A stretch of DNA of 64,000 nucleotides from Tigriopus japonicus (taxonomy: Eukaryota > Arthropoda > Copepoda > Harpacticoida > Harpacticidae): the NCBI GenBank assembly GCA_010645155.1, contig CM021317.1:13014451-13078450 (forward strand), given 5' to 3'. The position numbers and the translations under genes are program-made. The notes beneath the pieces were generated by a model. That model searched no databases, was not told the origin of the DNA, and worked only from the letters and a program-made list of their open reading frames with translations. Each line of letters starts with the position of its first letter. Position 1 is the first letter of the stretch. Positions 1 to 10,844 of the stretch are shown one piece after another.

Positions 1-98
1 GAAAATAACGCGCCAAATTCAAATGAAAATATAATTATTTGCTTAAAATATCGAATTCAATTCTGTCTCAATTTATCGGTAAAGCCCTGTACATTTTA

Positions 99-195
99 AT
101 AAAAACGGGTCTATTCAAGCATTCCCGCCCTAAATCATTAGGTTGGATGTCATCTTTTTTTCAACGTGATTTTGAGTGTGCCCAACATTTTCGAC
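99..195 (+). repeat. Dispersed repeat, copy A
   Basis: Contains CATTCCCGCCCTAAA and, about 60 bp on, GTGTGCCCAA. A diverged reverse-complement copy is at about 4132-4235. The family is unknown. Confidence 0.45.
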
Positions 196-274
196 GAATT
201 GTACATTTGTTCATATTATGACTCTGTCCAAGTTGATATGGAGCACTTCAGAAATTACTTAAGTACGAAATATG

Positions 275-300
275 TCATCAGAGGATCTCATCAGAGGATC
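275..300 (+). repeat. 13-bp perfect tandem duplication
   Basis: TCATCAGAGGATC occurs twice without a gap. Confidence 0.9.
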
Positions 301-1919
301 ATTGTTCAAATTATTAAGATTTTAAAATGAACGTATAAAAAATAGAATTGTTGCCGACAAGGCTACCTACCGCCTTTGCCCACTGTGGAAGCCACCCTGC
401 ATTAGTTGATACTAATTTTCAGTGGTAAAATACCTTACCTTGGTAGACCTTGGTACCTATAATACCTTGGTTCTTACATGAGGAAAGCTTGGCTTATGGG
501 TTCAATCTTTCTTCTTTTATTGGACTTTCATCATCTCCAACAATCAGCCTGCTTTGACTTCTCTTTTTAGAGAGAGGTTGGATTTGAAAATTCACAGGGC
601 AAAACATTGAAATTTAGGGATCAGAAATCAACTTTCACACTTCGAGAGGGTAGCTAGTGTTGTGGCATGGGGCTAAGCACGTAAAACTCATTCTCAAAGG
701 GCCTTAAAACCACTTTTCTTGGACGATTGCGTTCTCCCGCCACAATCTGTTTCTTCCCTACTGATGTAAGAAAATCTGATGATTGGCGGATGTGCAAAAG
801 TTCTTCATGTCTCAAAAAAAGCTTGAGCAAGTGGATCACTATGAAATGAAGTAAGTGCCCTCTCCCTTCTGAATCAAGCATCTCTCTACCAAAACTCCAA
901 ATACAGGGGGTATTGGGTACTGATGGATTTCGAGCAAGTTTTCGAGTTTCGAGTTGACCGAACCGAGTTAAAACTGAACCGAACCACCCCGAACCTCCGA
1001 GTCCAAAACCGAACCGGAAGACAGCCACTGTCCCAAAAGCGTTATAATAATAGAATTTTTGTGACGTCTTTTAATCCCACAATGTCAGCTTGGCTCTTAT
1101 AGAAAGAACATGACATCATTTTATTTTAACAAGATATCATTTCATATTATTTTGAAACCCATTTGTATGTTGGGAAAGTGCTATTTTGTCTTCTCGCTCT
1201 ATCGGTTCTATTATCCTTCTACTAATAGCTCTATGTCCAAAATAGTCCACATCAGAAGGGTGACTCAAAGTTTTGTTCAGGTCAAGAAATATCTATCGTT
1301 ATCTGTGTCTCACAATTCGTTTGATTTTCTAGTTCTCCTTTTCTTTTGATTAGTTTGGATTTTTCGCAATTGTAAAAAATCATTTTTGGTTGCTTTTCAA
1401 AACAGTTAAAACTTGCAATATAATAAAAGCTGAATTGAAGACTAGTTTTTCTTGAAAAATGCTGCATGCAGAATGTTATGTATCTTGTTTACGAATAATT
1501 GCCGAGAAATGAATAAAGTTGCTGCTTACCAATTATGTAAAATTCTGCAAATTACTTAATTGTAATGCTCAGAGCCAAAATTTAAGTGTTTATTGCATGT
1601 TACTCTGTAGTAAGTGAGATATGGGATTTCTTGAACAAAATGATGATCATGAGGAAACATAAACCTTTACTCCTAAGAACGTTTTTCAAATTCTCAAACT
1701 CAAAACATATTTTGATACATTCTAAAGATATACTTTTTTGAATATAGAGAGTGGTCACTCCCAAACAACGTTACTAAAAACAAACATTAGAATGCCCCAC
1801 AAGTTAATAAACGGCGAACGGTACAGAAACACACAATGTGAATGGTTTCCTGGTTCATTAACAATGATTCACTTACAACCAAATTTTCATTTTTCAAGAT
1901 CTATGGACCTTCATAGACA
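300..1919. other. Intergenic; no gene seen
   Basis: AT-rich with short open frames only. 945-1020 has ACCGAAC-type repeats similar in style to the hAT-like element at 8.2-8.6 kb. Nothing coding is supported. Confidence 0.5.
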
Positions 1920-2090
1920 CGCAAATTCCTCTCAAAAACGGATTAAGAACCAACTTTCTGGCGGAAATTCTCCCCCGGACCAAAACGGAGAGCTTCATTG
2001 CGCTCATTCTCAACACAACTTGAACAATCTAAGAACATCTTGCCTTGAATTATCTACAACAAAATGTCGTTTTTCCGATTGTGGGCTCCT
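1920..2090. repeat. Partial copy of the foldback element
   Basis: Starts CGCAAATTCCTCTC and continues with TTAAGAACCAACTTTC and ACAACTTGAACAA, matching the left arm of the 5586-6101 element. The matching right arm was not found nearby. Confidence 0.6.
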
Positions 2091-2400
2091 GAACCTACCA
2101 ACGTGGTGGGCCCCTAACAACAAATTGCCAAATTTTGTTGGCCTTGATCAAGGTTGCGGACCCTTTTTCTAGATTATTTTTTACTGGATGAGGATTCCCA
2201 CAAAGAGGAATTAGATGGAATAATTTGTCTTTGACTTGCAGGTTGTGGAGCTATTGTCGTTTGGATAAATGGAACATTAATTGATCCAAACAAAGCCTCT
2301 TTTGGAATCATCACGGAAGCAAGTGGTCTTGAAGTGTGGATCAAGTATTGTAGGAACACAGAGCTCCACGGTGCTCTCCAAGGCGTGAAATAGACGATAT

Positions 2401-2470
2401 TCAAAAAACGTGTATCAAGATGATTTTTATTTGGAAAGACGTGCACCAAAATGATTTCTATTTGAAAAAA
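2401..2470 (+). repeat. Degenerate tandem duplication of about 32 bp
   Basis: Two consecutive units share ATGATTT-TATTTG and a following GTG-C-A core. Several substitutions separate them. Confidence 0.55.
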
Positions 2471-2499
2471 AGTGTGTACTAGAACCACTATACTAAACC

Positions 2500-4130
2500 A
2501 CTAAACCCACACGTTTTTCAGATTTGACCAACAGGATGATCTCGTTCCGTGTGCCTCATCATGATCATCCCATTTCTGGTCTGTCTTGGTCGGTGAATGG
2601 GCTCAGAATCGTGGGGATGAGGAGGTTTTCATGGATACTTTCTAATCTTTGTGAAGGCACACTAGTGACGGTGGTCAACAAACAGTCCGTCCATCCGTCC
2701 GTGGATTTACTTCACCATCACCCCTGACTTTGGATTATTTAGTAGTTGGTTAGTTGGCCGAGGAAGAGGCTCTTCTGTGTAGTACGTTCTACTCACTGCG
2801 ATGGAGTGATGCGTTCCCTGCTTTTTCCGGTTAAAACAATCATAATAACACAGGCTGGAATGTGACTGCCTCGAAAATATTAGCAATTGGGTAATGGGTA
2901 TATCTTAAGCAATATTTGATGGGTCAAATTCTTTCCTACAAGTGATTAAAAAGTGTTTCTCTAATTTGCCGCTATCCATAAGTGTCAGATTACTAAACTC
3001 AATGTTTTCGAAATTAAATTGTAGATCTTGACATCTCAGTTTCAGAGCTACCCTGAACTGCCAGCGATGCCCGTTACAGTCTATTTGCATTTGATGAATG
3101 AGTCAAATCCGTTTAATGGTTTGAAACGGTAATTTTTGGGCCCCTGATATATTTGTCAAAATTTAGAAGGGGACTTTTTCTTCATTCAACGAGCTCTTGT
3201 GATCGACAAAACCCCTCCAATTCGTAACTTGAATAAAAGAAACAAAATGATAAAATTTTGAAAATTTAGCATCACTGATAATCAGCGGCTTCGCATCGAA
3301 CTTCTTCGAGTTGCACGAAGGACCCTAAAACCGAGTCGAACCATCGAGTTACGTTTTCAAAATGAACTCGATTACCATCAGCAGTATTGGGTCCTTTAAC
3401 AAGCAGCTGACTGGGAGGTCACAGTACATAAGAGTGGGAGGTCACCTTAGTAATACAGCTCCAAATATTGCACCATGACACAAATGTTTGACATATTTTC
3501 GAACTTCTCAATGCATATTGGACACGTAAAAACTAAAATTTTGCGTATTAAAGCTCAAAGGTTGCACGTGTTTTCCATTTCACTGGTTGCGCTTAAAGGA
3601 CTCTATAGTCTAGGATCTGGTTCAGCAAGAGCAATTGGAAGTCTTGGTAAACATCGAGAAGACCCCAAAACCGAATTAAAAACAGACAAACCTTGGCAAA
3701 ACCATGTCATATGCTCGACACAATAAATAAGCTACGAAATAAATTAATGGAAAAATCTCGAATATAATAGAAAAAGACGCTACTTGTGCATTAAAAATAC
3801 GCTCATTCATGTGCATGACTTTTTCTTTGATCCATTTTTTTGCACATTTAAGAAGCGTTCAAGAGAGAGCAATTCTGAGTCTGCTATTCCTTAATGCTTT
3901 ACATATTCTGTTCAAGCAACAAAGATTAAACGTTGAATGTTAACTGAGACAAAAAATAAAAAAAATACTGTTCATACTAGTATCATGAAAGTCTTTAGCA
4001 ATGATGTCTTAAACTACCTTGAACATAAAGGAATATCAACTAAAAACTTAACAGATACGTATTAATCAAAGCTGATATTGTCTATTCAGATACATAAAAG
4101 ATACCACAGGCAGCTGCAATTTGTATTTTC
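2500..4130. other. Intergenic; no gene seen
   Basis: Open frames are under 85 codons, without recognisable domains or splice context. Confidence 0.5.
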
Positions 4131-4131
4131 A

Positions 4132-4235
4132 GATCACTTTTTGGGCACACTTTCCTTTGCCTCAGGAAAAATATCCTTCGAACTCACGGTTTAGGGCGGG
4201 AATGTTTGAAAAGACCCGATTTTATTACAATGAGA
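4132..4235 (-). repeat. Dispersed repeat, copy B (inverted to copy A)
   Basis: The reverse complement carries GGGTCTTTTCAAACATTC, CCCGCCCTAAA and GTGTGCCCAA in the same order as 99-195. The two could be remnants of the same element family. Confidence 0.45.
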
Positions 4236-4529
4236 GTGAATATTTTTCGTATATGATCGAGTACCTAAAGAAAAAGTGGCATATTTGAAGCCTTTGAGAG
4301 GCCAGGTAGCCAAATTGATGGTTCATTCTCTTTGAGAGCATCTTTAATTCTTCTTTCAATAACATTTTCACACCGTGTAGTCCCATGATGGAAAACTCAA
4401 TCCTTACAGCTTCAATTTTTTACTCAGAGATTTGATTGGATAGTTTTGGGCAAGCACAAACATATGCATAAACATCTTTACATTCGTTTGATTTCTATCG
4501 TTTGCTCCTTGGGACCTCTTTGGGCTCTC

Positions 4530-5055
4530 AAAAACAACAACAAACAGCTGTCTTCGTATTCTCTTCTGACTAGAGACGGTATAGACAGTACTGATGCAAA
4601 CAAACTGGCCATTTCTTTGTTTGTTTGTATATATTGGGTATTGGGTTTTCAGAATATTTGTTTGTTTGGGGTAAATTTGTACCATTCCCAAATAAAAACA
4701 GTGTTGCTGTCAAGATTTGTCATGATTTGTAAAAGTGAGTGTCTAATGATTATTTTCGCCACAATATTTATTACTAATGAAATGATTTATTGATCCAAGA
4801 GATATATTCCATGCAAATGGAACACTTTCTTTTGACTTTCGAAATTTTTTCAAGACTTTGATTTTCTTTTGACCTTTTTCAACTCGTAAGGGATGTCATT
4901 TTTGGCAGCCCTGTTTTTCGGGGAGACCAAAACAAACAACAGCTGTTGACTTCTCTTTCCAATTTGTTTGTTCTTTGTTTGTGATTTCTATTTGTTTGGT
5001 ATGCTGTCATTTGTTTGTCTTTGTTTGTTCTTGGTTATATTTGTTTGTTTCCCGT
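4530..5055 (+). repeat. TTTGTTTG-rich low-complexity stretch
   Basis: TTTGTTTG and close variants recur many times in about 520 bp, together with two CAACAGCTGT-like palindromic cores (around 4544 and 4930). It shows no coding signal. It may be a degraded simple repeat or an element. Confidence 0.55.
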
Positions 5056-5585
5056 CAGTAATAGACAGGGTCTAAAGATGCTTAATTATGGCTTTACCAG
5101 GGTCTAGCCAGGAATAACCTATATAATATGCGAACTCGCGGAATTTCTCCCTCACGCAACCTCCGATATGAGGCCGACAAACAAGAAGTTTGTTCATAAA
5201 CAAGAAGTACAAACGGCCATGTTGGGAGCGAAAAATCAACCGGAAATCGACCAAAATTCTAAAAGATAGTGCGCCAATCGGTATTCCCTGTGTTTCAATC
5301 GGGTCCAGCCAAGTCCTAGCCTTGGCAAAAGTCAAAACCATGCCCAAAAATCAGTCCAATGTTGGTGTTTCAAAGACATCCAAGTTCAGCCATGAACGAG
5401 TGAATGAAAGAGTGAATAATTGATTGATGGATGACATCAAGTGCGAATGAACCCGCAAGGTGTCTTTTCTACAATATGACAGTCAAGTGATCAAATGAAA
5501 TCTGATGACTAGGTTACGTGCTAGAACCTTTGGAAGTGATAGCCCAAACTAAAGCTAATATAACGAATATAGACCTGAATCCGAG

Positions 5586-6101
5586 CGCAAATTCCTCGTG
5601 AAAAAGGATTAAGAACCAACTTTCGCCCGTACCAAAACGGGGAGTTTCTTTACGCACATCCAATACACAACTTGAACAACAAAGAATATCTTACAATTAC
5701 TTGAATTATCAACAACAAAATAACGTTTTTTTCTGAGCTCATCTATTATCTGACTTGAACGTCTTATTAGTATCTTTGAACTTACAATTGAATCCATCCA
5801 TCAATATTTAAGGTATTATCATGAACTTAATTAACACATGCCAAACTTTGTATGAAATCAAGGTTGTTATAGGTTGTGTCACCTTGGCATAACTTAATGT
5901 TCTATAAATGATGGTCCATTATCGAATTTCCTTTATTGTATGGTTGTGTCTTTTAGTTCAGGATAATAAGGAAAGGTAAGATATTCTTAAGTTGTTCAAG
6001 TTGTGTGATAGATGAGTACGATAAAACTCCCCGTTTTGATCCGGGTGAGAGTATGTGGGGGAGTGTTGGTTCTTAATATCCCTTTTCAAGAGGAATTTGC
6101 G
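5586..6101. mobile_element. Foldback/MITE element with long terminal inverted repeats
   Basis: Begins CGCAAATTCCTCGTG and ends with the complement GAGGAATTTGCG. The arms run at least 120 bp inward and share TTAAGAACCAACTTTC, AAAACGGGGAG and ACAACTTGAACAA. The centre has no coding capacity. No clear target-site duplication was found. A second copy in inverted orientation lies at 7089-7588, including shared core sequence. Confidence 0.75.
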
Positions 6102-7088
6102 TTTGGAAGAAAGTCCATTTAGAGCAAAGAAAGAAGAAGTCCTCAGTATCACTAATTCGATCAAATGAAGAACAAATTAAGATGACTTTGAAACCTACCA
6201 GGTGGACATACTAGCAATGGATGGGCTCAATATTTTGATCTGCGTTTCAAGTCAGTCAGCCTAAATTGGTGATCTGACATAAACTGTCAGACCCGGATTA
6301 CATGGACCCTCTCAAAGTCTTTAGAATGAAATGCTCCCATCAAGATTGCATTGTGTGGTTTTTTTTCATTCAATCTGATTGTTAATTCCTGGACAAGGGG
6401 ATCTAAGAAGATCAACCAAATCTTATCAAGCCTGTAGAGCCTTTCCCTGCAATGATAAGACATGATCCTCTGGTCCTGAAGGACCCTTAGCCCCAGTCCT
6501 GCGTGGTCCTGACCTTCTTGAGATCGAAGACTTGAAAATTTGCAATCAAATCCTCAATCAAGGATATAATCCTCATGTTTTTCACTCATTTTATCTCAAG
6601 GACGTTGTGATTGCCTTTGTTCCTATTCCAATCCGGATCAGATGGCTGATCTGATCCAGAACCGTCAAAAGTGCCCTTCAATAGTTATAGCCAACAACAT
6701 CTCTGACTTGGACTCCATCTTCTTTCAAAATGAGATCATTCTTGTTCTTTCATTTTCCTATGGAAATGGTTCCTGCGTTGTGGAGGTGTTGAAGAGGATG
6801 GAAGAGGAGTAACACTCCAGATACCACCACAGATACTTCTGTTTAGCATTGTTTCACTGAAGTCCAGTCCACAAATATTAACACAAAAAGTTTGCGTGAA
6901 TTATTTCAAGACGCATGTTCAACAGTTTTAGCCGTTAATAAGGAATAAATGACGTTGTCAAAATATAGCCTCGGCCTCATACCATTTTTTTCAAAAATCG
7001 GAGTTCGTGTCCACCCCTTTCAGGGGTTCCTGGTCTAGCTTAAAAAACACCCCGCGATGCGAAGCGCAACCTCGCGTGAGCGAGGGTT

Positions 7089-7588
7089 GAAAAGGGATTA
7101 AGAACCAACTTTCCCCCGAAATCAAAACAGGGAGGGAGTTTTTTCGCACTCATCCAATACACTGTACACAACTTCAACAACTTCAAAATATCTTAGCTGT
7201 CCTTGGATTATCCTGAACTCAAAGACACGAAAGAAATTTGAAGATGGACTTTCAGACGAATTTTCAGAACATAAAGTTATGCCAAGGTGACACAACCTAC
7301 AACAACCTCGATTTCTTACAAAGGTTGGTATTTCTTAATGAAGTTCAGGATAATTTAAGGATGGGTTCGATAGTAAGTTCGAAGATATTCATAAGTTGTG
7401 CAAGTCGGGTTATAGATGAACTTGGAAAAGAACCGTCATTTTGTTGTTGATAATTCAAGGGATGGTAAGATAGCCTAAAGTTGTTCAAGTTGTGTAATGG
7501 ATGAGCGCGATGAAACTCCCCGTTTTGGTACGGGGGAGAGTTTCTGGGTGAAAGTAGGTTCTTAATCCTTTTTCAAGAGGAATTTGCG
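7089..7588. mobile_element. Second copy of the foldback/MITE element, inverted relative to the first
   Basis: Starts in the arm at GGATTAAGAACCAACTTTC and ends GAGGAATTTGCG. The core (about 7270-7460) is the reverse complement of 5700-5905 with scattered changes. Its outermost left bases are missing. Confidence 0.7.
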
Positions 7589-7706
7589 TTCAAGAAAGAT
7601 ATCCTTAACTTGTTTAATTTGTGTAATGGATGAGTGCAATAAAACTCCCCAGATCAAAACGGGGAGAGTTTCCGGGGGAAAGTTGGTTCTTAATCCATAT
7701 TCAACC
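7589..7706. repeat. Solo arm of the foldback element
   Basis: A third arm abuts the previous element directly. It contains ACTCCCC, AAAACGGGGAGAG and GGTTCTTAATCC in the same order as the right arm at 7490-7588, so it is a nested or tandem remnant. Confidence 0.6.
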
Positions 7707-8200
7707 CCGGCCCGGGGCTTTTCAAGAAGCGCTATGGTGCCCTGACTCAAAAAAAAAGTTTAATAACCCCTGCATATCCATGGCCAAGCAAAAAACAACA
7801 ACACTGTCATTGCTTAAAACCTTCCAGTTGCACCAAATAACCAACTGGAATGCTGGAATGCCATATATATTTTTACAAATTTTCAAACAGAAACTTATAT
7901 TTGTTGCTTTCTTTGACTTTTGAAGTAAAAAATATGCCTCAAATTTAATTTGTTCCTTTCTTGACTTTTTGTTCCTTATTCCTAGTTCTAAATAAACTAC
8001 AATCAAAAAATTTTTTTTTTTTTTGTATAATTACAATCAATGGTTCAGATGATGCAATTTTTGAAAGGAAATTTCTTACTTTTAGATTATCTTTTAAATA
8101 GGAATACATATTCCTTAGGATTTTTTTAAATTTATCATATAAGAGTGTATTCATGAAAAAAAAGATTTCGAAAGAATGAAGTTTTTTTGTAAGTTCTAAT

Positions 8201-8575
8201 TAGTATGGAACGAAAGGGCTCATAACCGAAATCGAAAGTTTCGGCCGAAAGAGGGTTTAACCGAAACCGAAAGTTTCGGCCGAAAGAGGGCTTAACCGAA
8301 ACCGAAAGCAGCTGACTACAAAATTGTAAAAATGCAAAATCCACCTTAAAGCTTAAATTGCTCATGTGTTCGATGTTGGCAGGAATCCCTGGATGTTGGG
8401 TACTTGAAATTTTGAAAAATTGGGAAAGTTAAATGTCAGAGGTTTTTGGACGAAAATTTTTTTGATTTTGTTGTCAAACTCTATCCTTTATGGTGCATGT
8501 CTGCTTTCGGTTTCGGTAGGCATAACCGAAACCGAAACCGAAATTTCGGCCCAAAGCGTTTACGGGCCATCGCTA
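8201..8575. mobile_element. hAT-like non-autonomous element (MITE)
   Basis: Flanked by an identical 8-bp duplication GTTCTAAT at 8193-8200 and 8576-8583. Terminal inverted repeats read TAGTATGGAACG on the left and TAGCGATGGCCCG on the right (complement). The 8-bp duplication and TAGNGATGG-type ends fit hAT elements. Inside are repeated ACCGAAACCGAAAG blocks in both orientations, including the palindrome TTTCGGCCGAAA and a unit of about 36 bp repeated about 2.5 times at 8218-8310. There is no transposase frame. Confidence 0.7.
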
Positions 8576-8649
8576 GTTCTAATGCACATCAATCGTATAA
8601 ACTAGAGCACTATAATAAGAGTACTGTCATAAACTGCGCCATCTATTAG

Positions 8650-9000
8650 ATTTCATGCGGCAACAGCTTGTGCTTCCCATGGTACCCATATATTTGAAGA
8701 TAACAACAGTCATACATCAAAGTGCATTAAATATTGATATAATATTTGTAATGGATCTGTAAAGTTTTTTGGGTGAATTAATTGTTACAACCCATTTCAA
8801 ATTGGCTTGGAAACTTACCAATTGAAAAAAAAAATTAGGGTATGATTCATGTCACAATTCATCTAAAACACTTATGATTCAGTTTTGAGTGCCTTCATCA
8901 ACATTTTAGGTGCTTTACCGAGTCCAAAACGGATGTATGATTGTTGTTATCTTCAAATATATGGGTATCATGGGAAGTGTGAGCTGTTGCCGCGATAAGA
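8650..9000. mobile_element. Inverted-repeat element with arms of about 68 bp
   Basis: Left arm 8650-8717 and right arm 8932-9000 are near-perfect reverse complements. Both contain TATTTGAAGATAACAAC, CATGG or CATGA, and GCGGCAACAGC or its complement. About 215 bp of AT-rich sequence separates them. This is a MITE-like structure without coding capacity, and I could not define a target-site duplication. Confidence 0.7.
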
Positions 9001-10844
9001 TTTTTGAAAAGTTCACTCAAACCTCCCAGTCCATTCCATCTGGTGACCCTGGTGATTATGGGGGAATGGAACATCTCACACGACTCTTCTCTGAAAATCA
9101 CAGGTTATGCGTAAACAAGATCAATCTGGACAATAGACCCCTTTACGACAGAAAGTTCGAGGTTTTGGCCATTAAAAAAAAACGTCAATCACCCGACAAA
9201 GCTTTGAAAATCTCCAGATCTCGAATGTTTTTGACGAGAAACATTGCTTTGTGGCACTGCAATTGAAATCTCAACCATCCCAGGGAATCCCTTCTGCACT
9301 TAATCTCACCAATAGACAGATTCGTGATGATAGTGTGATCTAAAATTCCCATCCCACTCCCAAGCCACGAATAAATATTGAAGAAGCTGCCCACGGAGCG
9401 ATTCCCAATTCTTACCGTAGTTATTCGTGTTCGGCTATCTACCGAACGAGCAAGCAAGCACCACGTTGAGGTGAAATGCATTTTCAGCACCTAAAGATTT
9501 ATGACTTAATAGGCGAAGAAAAGTTCAAAACTTCAGGAGGTCCAAGCCTTTCCACTCGTCGGGCATCAGGATTCAAGAGAGGTCACCCAGGGTTGCCGGT
9601 CGTCTCTGGATGGCTATCATTAGCCCCTTATTGATTGACATGTGTTTTTCATTTGTGGCAGCCCTGCCAGAGCAGGTTGGGGGCTGGATCAACCCCGCGG
9701 GAGGCCACTTGATTCTTTTTCTATTCCAAACACATTGTCTCATAGGGACTTGGAATTGGTTTCCACGTTATTTAAAAGACTGCCAAGACTATTTCATGCT
9801 GACCCAACATCTGCAAGTAACTCATGTCTCATCGGAACACTTGAGCACTTTAAAAATATCGACTTACTCGATAATAAGGGCCGGGATCCATGTACCTCAG
9901 ATGTATCTTATGCAGAAGAAAAGCCAGGACGAATCTCGAATTGTTTGAGTTTTTTTCCCGCTAGATTCCAGAATGATTTCATAAATGGGCATGTCACAAC
10001 ATCTCATTCCATCCATTCATCTGGTGAGATACTGTTTGACATCCGCCTAAAAATTCTCCTGATTCAAATATCAAACGGGAAACAGTCAAAGTCGTCGACC
10101 GTAAAGATCATCTGCCCAAATTGGGGAATTGAATTTCTGGCAAATGTCAAATTCCTCTGACAAACTCGCTTGAAAGTCTAGTGGAATGAGAGTAACACAT
10201 CTCGTACGACGAATACATCCATGTGGATCGGCCACCAATGTTGTGGCGATTTTGTCATCCGATTTCATGGCTGCTAAGGACCCCATTGTTGCTTTACTTT
10301 AAAAGCCTCAATGGTCAAGGACTTTCCCACCGTTCATGGGGTACATTTTCAGATTCAGATTATTGACCCTATTTTTCCTCTTGGTCAGGGTTCTAGATAT
10401 CCGTGTTTTGAAACGCTTCGAATGGAAATGGGGCTTTGTTTAGTTGGCAGCTCAATAAGCATAAAACAGTGGGCTAAATGTGGAACGTATGGTCTGTATG
10501 ATTTCACACCCTCATTGTCAGCCATATTTATGCTGCCGTCCCCGGTGGGAGTCCCTATTGAGGTTACTCTGTTACAAAACATTTCCTAAATCGCCTTTTC
10601 TGTACTTCAACATTCCGGAGATTGCGCGACAGGAATTGAACAAAGCTCATTTTAACATTCCAGCTCATCTATTATTTGTCAATTCTATGTTCAAGCTTCA
10701 GGTAATTCGTGCCGCCAAAAAAGTTGCAAGCGTGCTAAACCGTGCAAAAATGTTGATACTTGAAAGTGTCTTAATTGTTCGAACGCACGTAAGATAGGAT
10801 TAAGTGGTCGTTTCGAATCTCGCCTCTGACGGATTTGCATTGAT
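9001..10844. other. Intergenic DNA downstream of the minus-strand trypsin
   Basis: The longest frame (9642-10160, 172 codons, plus) has no recognisable motif and codon use like shuffled sequence. The 3' UTR of the minus-strand protease must begin below 10845, but its end is not visible. Confidence 0.45.

Noticed and set aside
9642..10160. 172-codon plus-strand frame containing GWG
   Set aside because: The GWG made me suspect a third protease, but no other trypsin motif surrounds it.
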